Below, in pieces: positions 1 through 9,467 of a stretch of DNA of 39,458 nucleotides. The stretch's first letter is position 1; the number at the start of each line of letters is the position of its first letter. The stretch covers positions 1 through 39,458 of the forward strand of contig NZ_CAMRAN010000036.1 of NCBI RefSeq assembly GCF_947039875.1. Direction: 5' to 3'. Under the pieces are notes generated by a model. That model worked only from the letters and a program-made list of their open reading frames with translations, made no database searches and was not told where the DNA came from. The position numbers and the translations under genes were made by a program. The DNA comes from an uncultured Photobacterium sp. GTDB taxonomy: Bacteria > Pseudomonadota > Gammaproteobacteria > Enterobacterales > Vibrionaceae.

Positions 1-3
1 GAG

Positions 4-234
4 ATGGAAGCATTCAACCATAATTTGGCTAATTTATTCAGTCAATTAGGCTTAGATAACTCAACCGAATTTATTGAGCGTTTCTTATACACACATACAT
101 TAGCGCCCTCACAAAAATTAGCTGATGCCGCCTTTTTTACTCTCGCTCAACAACAATTTATTAATGAAGCTCAACAACAAGATGCTGATTGGAGTGAAGT
201 GATTGACCAACTAGACACTTTACTTCGAAAATAA
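4..234 (+). CDS. DUF2789 family small protein
   Basis: A 76-residue acidic, soluble protein. Its pattern (N-terminal FNHNLANLFSQLGL, central LADAAFFTLAQQQF, C-terminal DADWSEVIDQLDTLLR) fits my recollection of the DUF2789 family of gammaproteobacteria, whose function is unknown. There is no signal peptide, membrane segment or cysteine. The start codon lies at the extreme window edge, so the ribosome binding site cannot be fully seen, but the length is right for the family and the gene looks complete. It is followed 25 bases later by a second small gene on the same strand, and the two probably share a transcript ending at the hairpin after position 537. No function can be inferred from the neighbours. 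Confidence 0.7.
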   Translation: MEAFNHNLANLFSQLGLDNSTEFIERFLYTHTLAPSQKLADAAFFTLAQQQFINEAQQQDADWSEVIDQLDTLLRK

Positions 235-259
235 GTACAATATTTATCAAGGAACCATG

Positions 260-532
260 ATGTCAACCATCACTCAAGAAATAGAGCAGGCAATAGCAAG
301 CTTAGTCGCTGAAAATAAACAACCATCGACAGCGTTAATTAAAGCTCGCCTCACCACACCATTGCCTATTCCTGTCATCATCAAAGCGCTACAAGCATGG
401 CAAAAAAATGCCAAAGTACCGCATATAGAAAAGCAACAGCAGCAATTAACGACCGAGCAACGCCTTGAACAACTTGAACAGCAAGTACTGGCACTTTCAA
501 CACGTTTAGCGCGATTAGAAGCTGATCGCTAA
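260..532 (+). CDS. Small protein with HTH-like N-terminus and C-terminal coiled coil
   Basis: About 90 residues. The first half (ITQEIEQAIASLVAENKQPSTALIKARL and following) has the helix-turn-helix look of KfrA-type N-termini. The last third is a heptad-patterned coiled coil (EQRLEQLEQQVLALSTRLARL), which suggests a dimer. Two ATG codons are adjacent at 257 and 260. AAGGAA at 249-254 is better spaced from the second (5 bases), so 260 is chosen. It lies 25 bases after the DUF2789 gene and directly before a bidirectional terminator. I do not recognise a characterised homologue. DNA binding is only a guess from the fold pattern. Confidence 0.65.
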   Translation: MSTITQEIEQAIASLVAENKQPSTALIKARLTTPLPIPVIIKALQAWQKNAKVPHIEKQQQQLTTEQRLEQLEQQVLALSTRLARLEADR

Positions 533-536
533 TAAT

Positions 537-566
537 AAAAAAGTACCTAATTGAAGGTGCTTTTTT
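537..566. terminator. Bidirectional intrinsic terminator
   Basis: AAAAAAGTACCT pairs with AGGTGCTTTTTT across the loop AATTGA, with one G-T wobble. It has a T tract on the plus strand and an A tract giving Ts on the minus strand. It separates the convergent small-protein genes and the zinc-ribbon/syd pair. Confidence 0.8.
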
Positions 567-571
567 AATTA

Positions 572-1348
572 TTACTGAAAATTCCACGACATATTAGACA
601 CAATTCGGCATCGATCACATTTAAAATGGAACAAGCCATGCAGTGCTTCTGGTACTCGCCATTCTCCTCCACAACTTGGACATCGACGCGCTAATTCAGC
701 CACTTTGCTTTCACCACCAACACGGTACTGATAATAATACGTTGGCACCTCGGTGGTCGTTTCAATATGACGGCATAATTCGCGTCCACGCACAAATAAC
801 TCGCTGTCTACAGCACCAATTTCAGCCAATGCCATACTCACAGCAGTTGGACTTTTAATAGCCATTTGAATTTCATCAAAAGCTTGCCATTCGGTTTGCC
901 ATTTAATGATTGCTTTATAATCATCATTCATCGTTGCCCCTGTTTGATATAACGGGATAGGCAGCAACGTATCACCACTACGAAGTGGTGAGCAACTATG
1001 AACATAAGTGGTATAAAGCACTTGCCATGAGGGTGAAAAGCTTTCAGCGACTGAATCTGAATTAAGATCAACCCCTAATATTTTGATTTTAGGCGCAAGC
1101 AAACACGCATTCGTTAATTGCTCATAACATTGATTGACTTGCGGGCTATTAAAACGCGAATGAAGACTTTCTTTTTCAGGACACACGACCCTCACTCGAA
1201 AAATACCATCATCAATAACAACAGGAAATTCACGTCCAAGTGCTTGACCGTTATAGCGCAATGCATCCATTAAGCCATTAATAGCGGAATCAACTTGCGA
1301 TAAAGTCGTATTATCAAAACATTCAAATTGTAACTCAACAACAAACAC
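572..1348 (-). CDS. Zn-ribbon-containing protein (DUF2310)
   Basis: A 258-residue protein of the DUF2310 family (COG4068, described as zinc-ribbon containing and possibly nucleic-acid binding). The C-terminus holds two Cys-x-x-Cys knuckles, CPSC and CDRC, about 20 residues apart, which form the presumptive zinc ribbon. The N-terminal 200 residues are the family's uncharacterised domain. The start is GTG, with GAGG 8 bases upstream. The ribosome binding site lies over the end of syd and only 3 bases separate the two genes, so they are very likely co-transcribed and translationally coupled. A role beside Syd in protein export or quality control is not established. Confidence 0.85.
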   Translation of the reverse strand: MFVVELQFECFDNTTLSQVDSAINGLMDALRYNGQALGREFPVVIDDGIFRVRVVCPEKESLHSRFNSPQVNQCYEQLTNACLLAPKIKILGVDLNSDSVAESFSPSWQVLYTTYVHSCSPLRSGDTLLPIPLYQTGATMNDDYKAIIKWQTEWQAFDEIQMAIKSPTAVSMALAEIGAVDSELFVRGRELCRHIETTTEVPTYYYQYRVGGESKVAELARRCPSCGGEWRVPEALHGLFHFKCDRCRIVSNMSWNFQ

Positions 1349-1351
1349 GTG

Positions 1352-1906
1352 TTATACCTCGGTCACTAATGGCTGCAATTGCTGTAAGAACATCACTACA
1401 TCATTTGCTAACACTTGACGAGTATCTTTACCCAATGTTTCTAACACCACTTGGCCGGTCATATTACAAATAGAAATGACTTTTGATTCATCATCTAAGG
1501 CCGCAATAAAGACCGTTGGTTTTAGTTTCATTCGACGTTGAGTCACCAAGTGCCCAAGAATATTTTGTTGTAAACGATCAATATCGTCGTCATTAAATGC
1601 TTGTAATAAATCTAACGATAAATCACCAAACATTGCGCCCATATCGCCACTAAATTGTGATCCATAAAAAGCATTGATATCGCTATGGAGTAATAAATCC
1701 ATACCTTTTTCAACCCCATCTAAACCAATAATAGGCTGACGTTGAATGGGTTTCCAAGTTACATTTTGGCCATCATCCGCAATAACACAGGGTGATATAA
1801 GACCCACTAAATGTTCACTTTCGGGAAAACCGCGATCTGCATCACACCATGCTTGTAAATAACGAGCAGAAAAATCAGATAAAGCGCAGGTAACAGGATG
1901 ATTCAT
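1352..1906 (-). CDS. syd: SecY-interacting protein Syd
   Basis: A soluble protein of about 184 residues that in E. coli binds the cytoplasmic face of SecY and is proposed to act in quality control of the SecYEG translocon. Recognisable family blocks are LSDFSARYLQAW near the N-terminus, SDINAFYGSQFSGDMGAMFGDLSLDLLQ in the middle and LGHLVTQRRMKLKPTVFIA towards the C-terminus, all close to E. coli Syd. An in-frame ATG exists 12 bases upstream (1918), but it overlaps the GAGG ribosome binding site that is well spaced for the ATG at 1906, so 1906 is chosen. It is divergent from queF with a 74-86 base gap, a pairing I recall from other Vibrionaceae. Confidence 0.92.
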   Translation of the reverse strand: MNHPVTCALSDFSARYLQAWCDADRGFPESEHLVGLISPCVIADDGQNVTWKPIQRQPIIGLDGVEKGMDLLLHSDINAFYGSQFSGDMGAMFGDLSLDLLQAFNDDDIDRLQQNILGHLVTQRRMKLKPTVFIAALDDESKVISICNMTGQVVLETLGKDTRQVLANDVVMFLQQLQPLVTEV

Positions 1907-1992
1907 TCGCAACCTCATAAAAGATTCAGTAAACTTTAGGTTTAAACCGTTTCGACGGACATCTATTCTAATCCAAGAGTGTCATAGACAGT

Positions 1993-2844
1993 ATGAGTAA
2001 ATATAAAGACGCTAAAGAATTAGCAGGTTTAACCCTTGGCAAAAAGACAGAATATAAGGATCAATATGATCCATCATTACTGCAACCAGTGCCAAGAAGC
2101 TTAAACCGTACCGATATTAATATCAGCGATGATGCACTGCCATTTACTGGCTATGATATTTGGACATTATACGAATTATCTTGGCTCAATAATAAAGGCT
2201 TACCACAAGTTGCGATTGGTGAAGTACGTTTACCCGCATCAAGCCCTAATCTTATCGAATCAAAATCATTCAAACTATACCTTAACAGTTTCAATCAAAC
2301 TCGTTTTGATAGCTGGCAAGATATTGCAGATACACTACAAATTGATTTATCACGTTGTGCTGGTGAAGATGTTGACGTCACTATTCAACCTCTCACTGAT
2401 TTTAATGATCAACCGATTGTTAATTTCTTTGGCGAATGTATTGACGATCAAGATATTGAAATTAGTGACTACAGTTTCAAGCCTGAATACCTTGAACGTG
2501 CTGCAGATAATAACGATATCGTCGAAGAAATTGTTCATAGTCATCTTTTAAAATCAAACTGCTTAATCACTAATCAACCCGATTGGGGCAGTGTTCGTAT
2601 TGCCTATAAAGGTAATCGTATTGATCGTGAAAAATTATTGCGTTACATCGTGTCATTCCGTAATCACAATGAATTCCATGAACAATGTGTTGAGCGTATT
2701 TTTAACGATATTATGCGTTTCTGCCAGCCAGAATTATTAACTGTTTATGCGCGTTATACTCGTCGCGGTGGTTTAGATATTAATCCATACCGTACCAATA
2801 TGGGCAAAACCCCAAGTGATAATTTCCGTCTCGCACGTCAGTAA
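1993..2844 (+). CDS. queF: NADPH-dependent 7-cyano-7-deazaguanine reductase QueF
   Basis: Reduces the nitrile of preQ0 to the amine of preQ1, the last free-base step of queuosine synthesis before insertion into tRNA. At 283 residues it is the long, two-domain (unimodular) type as in E. coli. The catalytic cysteine is Cys190 in [12 protein letters not shown], the nucleophile that forms the thioimide with preQ0. The QueF signature [11 protein letters not shown] is in the N-terminal half. The C-terminal half has the family block [13 protein letters not shown], with Glu and His placed for substrate binding. The gene stands alone and ends before a 12-bp hairpin. I see no strong ribosome binding site and no convincing preQ1 riboswitch in the short leader. 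Confidence 0.97.
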   Translation: MSKYKDAKELAGLTLGKKTEYKDQYDPSLLQPVPRSLNRTDINISDDALPFTGYDIWTLYELSWLNNKGLPQVAIGEVRLPASSPNLIESKSFKLYLNSFNQTRFDSWQDIADTLQIDLSRCAGEDVDVTIQPLTDFNDQPIVNFFGECIDDQDIEISDYSFKPEYLERAADNNDIVEEIVHSHLLKSNCLITNQPDWGSVRIAYKGNRIDREKLLRYIVSFRNHNEFHEQCVERIFNDIMRFCQPELLTVYARYTRRGGLDINPYRTNMGKTPSDNFRLARQ

Positions 2845-2871
2845 TTAGATCCTCACGACGAATTCAACATT

Positions 2872-2905
2872 AAGTCCGGCAAAAAATCTTTACTTTGCTG
2901 GACTT
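2872..2905 (+). terminator. Hairpin after queF, probable terminator
   Basis: AAGTCCGGCAAA pairs with TTTGCTGGACTT over a 10-base loop (12 bp with one G-T wobble). No clear T tract follows, so termination may be inefficient or Rho-assisted. Confidence 0.5.
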
Positions 2906-2966
2906 GATATATTAACCCAGTAAAATCAATACTATCTTGTGTGTTATTCTGCTGTTTTGAGATTAT

Positions 2967-5246
2967 ATGAATTTTCGTGGCCTATTTATTTCTGGATTAG
3001 TATTATTAACAACGTCATTTGATCTTCAAGCAAAACTTTATAGTTCGCAGATCCTCACAGAAGCACACAATTTATTAGTTAATCAACCAGAGCGAACGCT
3101 CACTATCACCAAAAGCTATCTTGAAAAACGACGTCTGAGCCAACCTCAGGACCCCTCTCGTGTTCATCTGAATGGTGAAGCCGATCATTCAACACGTACT
3201 CCACTTAACACTGTTAATGCGTTACAACTCCAAGCCCAAGCGTTATCTCTTTTACAACGACCAGAACAAGCAATTAACATTATTAAAAAAGCTGAAAAAA
3301 CAGCCCTTAACAATAATTTTATGTTCAGTGTCTTTGAAAGTCGTATTTTATTGGCTCAATTTTACTGGATTAATTTAAGTAATAGTGCAACAGCATTAAA
3401 AATGCTGAATACCCTTAGCATTGACATAAAACATTCACCGCCAATAAAACTCACCAGCCAACTGCAAGAATTAAAATATCAATCACTCATGCTACGCGCA
3501 CGGATTGAATCAAGCTTAGGCAATGATGAAACAGCTGAAAAATTATTTATCAAAGCCAAAGGATATCTAGCCGCATTTGACGATAAAGATGAAACCATTA
3601 ATTATCAGCTCACATTAGGTCAGCATTATTTACGTCATCACCATTATGATATGGCGCTTGATCGCTTATTAAGTGGTTACTGGCTCGCGGTCGAAAATGA
3701 AGACCAACCCCAAATTGCTCGTGCTAATTACGAATTAGCTCAACTATTTGAAGAACGCCACGTGTTTGATAAAGCATTAGAACATGCCACTCAAGCTGGC
3801 GAATTTTTCGAACGTTATAAACGCACTCAACAATTAGCCAAAACACTGACTTTAATTGCCTCTATCTATGAGCAACAAGGACGCTATAACCTTGCATTAG
3901 TACATTATTTTAATGCTCTCGACCAAGAGAATCAGTTAAAACACGATGTCCGTTCCGCTAGTTTACGCTTGAATATTGCACGGGTTTATTTGCATTTATA
4001 TAACTACCCCAAAACAGAGCAATATATTGTTCAAGCACGCAATCTTGCCCTTCAAAGTGGAAATGAAAATATTGTCGCCAAAAGCCAAATTCTACAAGGG
4101 CAATTAGAGTTAGAAAAAGGGACCTTAGACGATGCCATTACCTCATTGCAAGCAGGGTTAATTTCAGCAAGTCGTATTGGTGCAACAAATTTACAATTGC
4201 TAGGTGAATCAATATTATCAAAAGCGTTTGAAAAGCAGAATGATTACTACAACGCTTTACTCAGTCAACGTCGCTACGAACAACTGTATGTTGTCAAACA
4301 AAAAAACGCGACCAAAAGCAATACCGAAGTGTTTAAACAACAACAAAAAATGATGGAACGTTCACTTAAACTTGAAGAAATGGAGCGTGAACAATTTATT
4401 AATAAAAATGCACTCTATAAACAACAACAAATATCTTTAGCTCTAACGGGAGGGCTAGTAGTTATGCTATTGCTGTTATGGCGTCGCCAACATATTAATA
4501 AACAATTAAAACAACAACTCACAAAATTAACTACCGATTACTATACTCATCCCCGCAGTGGATTACGCAATCTACGCATGCTAAATGCACGTCTAGCTAA
4601 TTCGCTTCAGCAAAGTAGCGATAACTTCGAACAATGGCATCTTGGGGAAATTATTAACGAACCGTTAAGCGATCGGTTACGATTTGCCTTATTTGAAGTC
4701 TCCTTTTTAAAACATATTTCGTTAGAGAAAGGCTATCAACAAGGGCTTGCTGCAGAGAAAGACTTTGGTAATTATTTACAACAGCAAGTATTAGAACCTG
4801 CTCGTATTTATCACTTTTCCGATGCTATGTTTTTATATATAGAGCCAAATTCTCGCTTGAGCTGTGATCCTAAACAACTTGCCGACTCAATCCAACAGTT
4901 AATTGATAATTATACTTTACCATTGGGTATTGAGAATTCATTACAAATAGGCATGGCAGAATACCCATTTTTACCGCGCTCATATACTGCAATTAATGAC
5001 CAAGAATTAATTGATATTTTACTGATGGCTGTTGATGCAGGTATTAGCCTTAATAATAAACAGTCAGGTAGTCACTGGGTTCACTTATGCGCGATAGATG
5101 CAGCCCCTGCTGCTAGTTTTGTGAGCGATAATATACGCCGCTCTTGTATTGAAGGTATAGCAAAGGGATTAGTAAAAGTACGCAGTTCAACTAATAGTGA
5201 AATAATCTGGAACTACGATCACAAGTCTAACAAAGACATCAATTAA
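2967..5246 (+). CDS. TPR-repeat membrane protein with degenerate GGDEF-like C-terminus
   Basis: 759 residues. There is a signal peptide at 1-22 (hydrophobic core then LQA). A long tetratricopeptide solenoid runs from about 25 to 435, with clear repeats such as AQLFEERHVFDKALEHATQAGEFFE and IASIYEQQGRYNLALVHYFNAL. A charged coiled coil covers about 445-485 and a single membrane helix about 489-506, followed by RR. The final 250 residues are cytoplasmic and look like a worn-down GGDEF/nucleotidyl-cyclase fold: the layout fits, but there is no GGDEF signature and no metal-binding Asp pair. Such proteins are usually periplasmic sensors linked to c-di-GMP-type outputs. With the catalytic residues gone this one is more likely a scaffold or regulator. 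The next gene, also GGDEF-like, may be a functional partner. Confidence 0.75.
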   Translation: MNFRGLFISGLVLLTTSFDLQAKLYSSQILTEAHNLLVNQPERTLTITKSYLEKRRLSQPQDPSRVHLNGEADHSTRTPLNTVNALQLQAQALSLLQRPEQAINIIKKAEKTALNNNFMFSVFESRILLAQFYWINLSNSATALKMLNTLSIDIKHSPPIKLTSQLQELKYQSLMLRARIESSLGNDETAEKLFIKAKGYLAAFDDKDETINYQLTLGQHYLRHHHYDMALDRLLSGYWLAVENEDQPQIARANYELAQLFEERHVFDKALEHATQAGEFFERYKRTQQLAKTLTLIASIYEQQGRYNLALVHYFNALDQENQLKHDVRSASLRLNIARVYLHLYNYPKTEQYIVQARNLALQSGNENIVAKSQILQGQLELEKGTLDDAITSLQAGLISASRIGATNLQLLGESILSKAFEKQNDYYNALLSQRRYEQLYVVKQKNATKSNTEVFKQQQKMMERSLKLEEMEREQFINKNALYKQQQISLALTGGLVVMLLLLWRRQHINKQLKQQLTKLTTDYYTHPRSGLRNLRMLNARLANSLQQSSDNFEQWHLGEIINEPLSDRLRFALFEVSFLKHISLEKGYQQGLAAEKDFGNYLQQQVLEPARIYHFSDAMFLYIEPNSRLSCDPKQLADSIQQLIDNYTLPLGIENSLQIGMAEYPFLPRSYTAINDQELIDILLMAVDAGISLNNKQSGSHWVHLCAIDAAPAASFVSDNIRRSCIEGIAKGLVKVRSSTNSEIIWNYDHKSNKDIN

Positions 5247-5378
5247 ATCTATAAATAGTTCATTATTTTGTAAAATTTCACTAACTATTGTATTTTGTTT
5301 TTGATAGCATATTTTTAAAATAATAGTAACATTATGAATTAAATGACTTTTAATCGTACTAACACAGATGCATAGCCG

Positions 5379-6932
5379 ATGACAGATATCAGTACAATTG
5401 TTGCTGAAGTTAACATTCTAAAACAACAATTAGATCGCGCTCAACTTTCTTACCGTGATTCCAACCTAAAATCGCGGCGTGAAATTGTGATATTAAAACG
5501 TCTAATCACTCGATTAACCATTGCCTGTCGAGGCATTGATGATGAACTCGACAATACATTGCAATCCATAACCCATGATCTTGAACAACCGTTAGAGATT
5601 AGTCGTCTTATTCCTCGATTAGCGATTGTTGAACGACTTGTTATTCAACAAGCTGATATGATCCAACATCAAAATCACCATTTACAACAACAGATTAATC
5701 AACGTGGTCATACTCTGATACAACACCAAGATTTACCCGTGTCATTACTACAAGATTTAGATCATCTGTTCAACCAACAACCATCAACATTATTAGATAA
5801 TCATCAACGTATAGTTCGCTTACTTGAGCTATATGAACGCAGTATCAAATTAATAACAGCTAATAATAAGTCTTCGTTATCTAAAGATAATCTTCACCAT
5901 TTTAGCGTTGAGTTGGTAGCAGAATTACAACAACTTATCACCGAAATAGACTTTACTAATGAGCAAGGGCAGCAGCTATTTACTATTCGTAATCAATTAG
6001 TACAAGGCGTCGATCAATCTGCACTATTGGCTTTATTAGTCCAAGTTTTACGTCTTATTGTCTCAGGTACCCATAACGAGCGTTACGCATCACAACAATT
6101 TCTAAACACTCTAAATAGTGATTTAGCCTCACTCCAAAAAAACACCGCCCAAACGGCTAGTTCTTTTTCTGTGCTACATCAACATCGACGTGATTTTAAC
6201 AGCGGCATATCAACGATTGTCTCAAATATTAATCAAGAACTTAAGATTAACAATTCGCCAGCAATCGACACTTCATCATGGGCAAATATTACCCATGAAT
6301 TACAACAATTAGCACTGCGTAATAGCCAACTAGAACAGCGGGAACAAGCGTTAATTGAACAGTTAAACCATAACGATAATAAAGTGCAGCAATTACAACA
6401 ACAAACGTATAGTTATCACCAACGATTAAGCCAACAAGAACAAAATATTTTTCGAGATAAATTAACCTTAACCTATAATCGTAGCGCATTTAATGATCGT
6501 ATTGAACATGAATATCAGCGTTGGTTGCGCTATCAAAATCCATTACTTTTAATACTGATTGATATCGATAACTTTACCCAGTTAAATAATGATTATGGCC
6601 ATCATGCAGGTGATAAAGCGCTTAAAATTATCGCGCAAACTATTAGCCAACAATTAAATTCGACAGATTTTATTGCGCGCTTTAATGAAGATGCCTTCGT
6701 TTTACTAATGACCGATATTGATCAGCAACAGTGTCAGCAATTAATGAATGATATTCGAACCGCAATTACTCAATTACCACTACATTTTAAAGGTCAGAGT
6801 ATTACGATGTCAGTGTCGATGTGCTCTTCGTTTTTCAACAATCATGACACGCCTAAAAATGTCATTCAGCGTATTGAAACCGCCCTTCGTCACAGCCAAG
6901 TTCAGCGCAGTAATAGCGTTATTCATCAATGA
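5379..6932 (+). CDS. Coiled-coil GGDEF-domain protein with degenerate signature
   Basis: 517 residues, soluble and strikingly rich in glutamine. Residues 1-340 are helical and heptad-rich, ending in a coiled coil around 310-355. Residues 360-517 are a GGDEF domain: DKLTLTYNRSAF corresponds to the usual DxLTGLxNRRxF, and IDIDNFTQLNNDYGHHAGD is a good metal- and base-binding segment. The signature itself at 436-440 reads NEDAF in place of GGDEF/GGEEF, so the two glycines that hold GTP and the second acidic residue are lost. By family knowledge this predicts weak or no diguanylate cyclase activity; the domain may instead bind a nucleotide or a partner. The 132-base gap after the TPR gene allows either co-transcription or its own promoter. 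Confidence 0.85.
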   Translation: MTDISTIVAEVNILKQQLDRAQLSYRDSNLKSRREIVILKRLITRLTIACRGIDDELDNTLQSITHDLEQPLEISRLIPRLAIVERLVIQQADMIQHQNHHLQQQINQRGHTLIQHQDLPVSLLQDLDHLFNQQPSTLLDNHQRIVRLLELYERSIKLITANNKSSLSKDNLHHFSVELVAELQQLITEIDFTNEQGQQLFTIRNQLVQGVDQSALLALLVQVLRLIVSGTHNERYASQQFLNTLNSDLASLQKNTAQTASSFSVLHQHRRDFNSGISTIVSNINQELKINNSPAIDTSSWANITHELQQLALRNSQLEQREQALIEQLNHNDNKVQQLQQQTYSYHQRLSQQEQNIFRDKLTLTYNRSAFNDRIEHEYQRWLRYQNPLLLILIDIDNFTQLNNDYGHHAGDKALKIIAQTISQQLNSTDFIARFNEDAFVLLMTDIDQQQCQQLMNDIRTAITQLPLHFKGQSITMSVSMCSSFFNNHDTPKNVIQRIETALRHSQVQRSNSVIHQ

Positions 6933-7002
6933 TTAATTACCCTCAACTATCGTATCCATTTCATTACTGGGTGCTTATATTATTACTATCATTTACTGGT
7001 CA

Positions 7003-7049
7003 AAGATAAAATCACTGTGTATGGTAACCATATAAAATAATTTTATCTT
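7003..7049. repeat. Nested inverted repeats upstream of ppnN
   Basis: AAGATAAAAT (7003-7012) is the exact reverse complement of ATTTTATCTT (7040-7049). Between them lies TATGGTAACCATA, itself a near-perfect palindrome (7020-7032). It sits about 110 bases before ppnN and 70 bases after the GGDEF gene, so it could be a weak terminator or an operator. Nothing else was recognised in this 224-base gap. Confidence 0.5.
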
Positions 7050-7156
7050 ACTGTTCTTTATTTGATTTTTGCACCAGTCCTGTGGTGAATACACCTTGTC
7101 TTCTGCCTTATATTAATAAATGAACATGCTATTTCATCATTACCAGGGAGGTTATT

Positions 7157-8530
7157 ATGATTACGCATATCAGCCCTATCGGCGCTATGAACCTATTATC
7201 ACAAATAGAAGCCGACAGTCTAAAAGCAACAGCATCCAGTGATTTATATCGCTTATATCGTAACTGTTCACTCGCGGTTTTAAACTCGGGCAGTCATACT
7301 GATAATTCCAAAGAATTGCTTGAGAAACACCTCGATTTTGCGATTAATTTATTACGTCGTGAACGTGGTATTAAAATCGAACTGGTGAACCCACCAGAAC
7401 ATGCTTTTGTTGATGGTCGTATTATTCGTGGCATTCAAGAACACATGTTTTCAGTGTTACGCGATATCATTTATGTCGATATGCATATCGCACGTCGAAA
7501 TGATATTGATCTTGCTAGCGCCCCCCATATTACCGATTTCGTATTTAGTCTGTTACGCAATGCTCGTACCCTACATGCAGGTGAAGATCCCAATATTATC
7601 GTGTGCTGGGGCGGCCACTCAATTAACCCAATTGAATACCAATACACTCGTGAAGTCGGCAATGAACTGGGCTTGCGTGAACTTAATGTTTGTACTGGTT
7701 GTGGACCGGGCGCAATGGAAGGACCAATGAAAGGTGCTGCTATTGGTCACGCTAAACAACGTTACTCTGGCAGCCGTTTTATTGGTTTAACTGAACCGTC
7801 AATTATTGCCGCAGAGCCACCAAACCCAATTGTCAACGAACTGGTTATTTTACCCGACATAGAAAAACGGTTAGAAGCCTTTGTTCGCGTGGGCCATGGC
7901 ATCATTATTTTCCCAGGAGGAGCTGGCACTGCAGAAGAATTGCTCTATATTTTAGGGATTTTGATGCATCCCAATAATGCAGAACAACCACTACCATTGA
8001 TTCTCACAGGCCCCAAAGAAAGTGAAGCTTATTTCCGTACCCTAGATGATTTTATTCGTAACACGTTAGGCGAAGCTGCAACCCGACATTATCAAATTAT
8101 TATTGGTGATCCTGCTGAAGTTGCACAAGTAATGAAAGCGTCAATGGCACGTGTAAAAGAACACCGCTTAGCCACTGGTGATGCTTATTGCTTTAACTGG
8201 TCACTGACGATCCCTGAAGATTTCCAAATGCCATTTGCACCAACACATAAAGCCATGGCTAGTTTAGATTTACACATGGATCAACCGAAAGAAAAACTGG
8301 CGGCTAATTTACGTCGAGCATTCTCAGGTATCGTGGCGGGAAATGTCAAAGAAGAAGGCATTCATGAAATCGAACGTTATGGTCGTTTTAAAATTGATGG
8401 CGATAAAGTCCTAATGCAACGCATGGATAAACTCCTCAAAAATTTTGTGGAACAACAACGCATGAAATTGCCCGGCAGTAAATATGAGCCGTGTTATGAA
8501 ATCGTTAATAGCCACGAACAGTCAAAATAA
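7157..8530 (+). CDS. ppnN: Pyrimidine/purine nucleotide 5'-monophosphate nucleosidase
   Basis: PpnN (formerly YgdH) cleaves the N-glycosidic bond of nucleoside 5'-monophosphates to free base and ribose 5-phosphate, and in E. coli is bound and stimulated by (p)ppGpp. 457 residues, near the E. coli length and closely similar throughout. The central LOG/lysine-decarboxylase-like Rossmann domain carries the family motif as [10 protein letters not shown], preceded by [21 protein letters not shown], which contains the phosphate-binding turn. Flanking N- and C-terminal segments are the YgdH-type extensions that distinguish it from short LOG proteins. GGGAGG lies 6 bases before the ATG. It is followed by its own terminator before xni, the same neighbour as in E. 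coli. Confidence 0.97.
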   Translation: MITHISPIGAMNLLSQIEADSLKATASSDLYRLYRNCSLAVLNSGSHTDNSKELLEKHLDFAINLLRRERGIKIELVNPPEHAFVDGRIIRGIQEHMFSVLRDIIYVDMHIARRNDIDLASAPHITDFVFSLLRNARTLHAGEDPNIIVCWGGHSINPIEYQYTREVGNELGLRELNVCTGCGPGAMEGPMKGAAIGHAKQRYSGSRFIGLTEPSIIAAEPPNPIVNELVILPDIEKRLEAFVRVGHGIIIFPGGAGTAEELLYILGILMHPNNAEQPLPLILTGPKESEAYFRTLDDFIRNTLGEAATRHYQIIIGDPAEVAQVMKASMARVKEHRLATGDAYCFNWSLTIPEDFQMPFAPTHKAMASLDLHMDQPKEKLAANLRRAFSGIVAGNVKEEGIHEIERYGRFKIDGDKVLMQRMDKLLKNFVEQQRMKLPGSKYEPCYEIVNSHEQSK

Positions 8531-8562
8531 TATCGTTATTTGATTACAGTTTTGCGTACAAT

Positions 8563-8587
8563 AAGGAGCCTAAGTGCTCCTTTTATT
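8563..8587 (+). terminator. Intrinsic terminator after ppnN
   Basis: AAGGAGC and GCTCCTT form a 7-bp stem over a 6-base loop, followed by TTATT. It lies just before xni, which may therefore have its own promoter or depend on readthrough. Confidence 0.65.
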
Positions 8588-8607
8588 CATCTACATAGAA
8601 TTTATTT

Positions 8608-9387
8608 ATGGCTATTCACCTTGTTATTATTGATGCATTAAACCTTATTCGCCGTGTTCATGCCGCGCAACCGGGGCAACCCGATGTCGACAACACCGCA
8701 AGAGTATGTTGTCAGGCATTACAGAAAATAATTAATAGCACGGAACCGAGCCATATTGTGGCAGTGTTTGACCATAATAGTGATGACCGAGGTTGGCGAG
8801 CAGAATTACTGCCACACTACAAAGAAGGTCGTAAACCGATGCCACTAGAACTATTAGCTGGTATGGATAGCATTCAAGATGCATTTATGACAATGGGCAT
8901 TGATTCATTATTATCTGATGGCGATGAAGCCGATGATTTAGTGGCAACCTTGGCATTAAAAGTCGCCTCTCGCAGTGAACAGGTCACTATTGTTTCAACT
9001 GACAAAGGCTATTGTCAGTTACTACAACCGACGTTACGTATTCGTGATTACTTTCAGCAACGCTGGCTTGATAGCCCTTTTATTGAAAAAGAATATGGTG
9101 TTAAACCACAGCTGCTAACCGACTATTGGGGATTAGCAGGTATCAGTTCCAGTAAAATTCCTGGTGTTGCAGGTATTGGTCCTAAAGCAGCAGTGGAATT
9201 ATTAAGCCTCTACCCTAATCTTGACGCGATTCTCACTGCCACTGATCTTGCCCCTAAATGGCAAAAAAAAATCACCGGTAATGAAGAGACCGCTCGTGCA
9301 TCCAAAGCAGTGGCAAGCCTAAAGACTGATTTAGAACTTGGCTTTAATTTGCAAGATATTCGTTATCACGATGCCACTCAGAATTAA
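8608..9387 (+). CDS. xni: Flap endonuclease Xni
   Basis: A 259-residue protein of the FEN family, related to the 5'-nuclease domain of DNA polymerase I and known in E. coli as Xni/ExoIX (YgdG). It starts HLVIIDALNLIRRVHA, the family metal-binding N-terminus. The acidic cluster DGDEADDLVATLA and the following STDKGYCQLL supply the metal ligands. A helix-hairpin-helix segment, IPGVAGIGPKAAVELL, binds the DNA backbone. Like E. coli Xni it lacks some acidic residues of the classic second metal site. It is on the same strand as ppnN and ends facing rlmM across a bidirectional terminator. Confidence 0.95.
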   Translation: MAIHLVIIDALNLIRRVHAAQPGQPDVDNTARVCCQALQKIINSTEPSHIVAVFDHNSDDRGWRAELLPHYKEGRKPMPLELLAGMDSIQDAFMTMGIDSLLSDGDEADDLVATLALKVASRSEQVTIVSTDKGYCQLLQPTLRIRDYFQQRWLDSPFIEKEYGVKPQLLTDYWGLAGISSSKIPGVAGIGPKAAVELLSLYPNLDAILTATDLAPKWQKKITGNEETARASKAVASLKTDLELGFNLQDIRYHDATQN

Positions 9388-9407
9388 TGATGTGTAAATA
9401 CTAGTGA

Positions 9408-9441
9408 TAAAAAAACGCCACCCTCAAAAGGATGGCGTTAA
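9408..9441. terminator. Bidirectional terminator between xni and rlmM
   Basis: AACGCCA pairs with TGGCGTT, extended by CC/GG past one mismatch, over the loop TCAAAA. An A tract on the left gives a T tract on the minus strand, so it is the better terminator for rlmM. Confidence 0.75.
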
Positions 9442-9467
9442 TAATCACTCGCTACACTACCTGCAAA

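Noticed and set aside
1919..1992. preQ1 riboswitch upstream of queF
   Set aside because: The leader is only about 74 bases and I could not find the compact hairpin with A-rich tail of a preQ1-I element or the larger preQ1-II fold.
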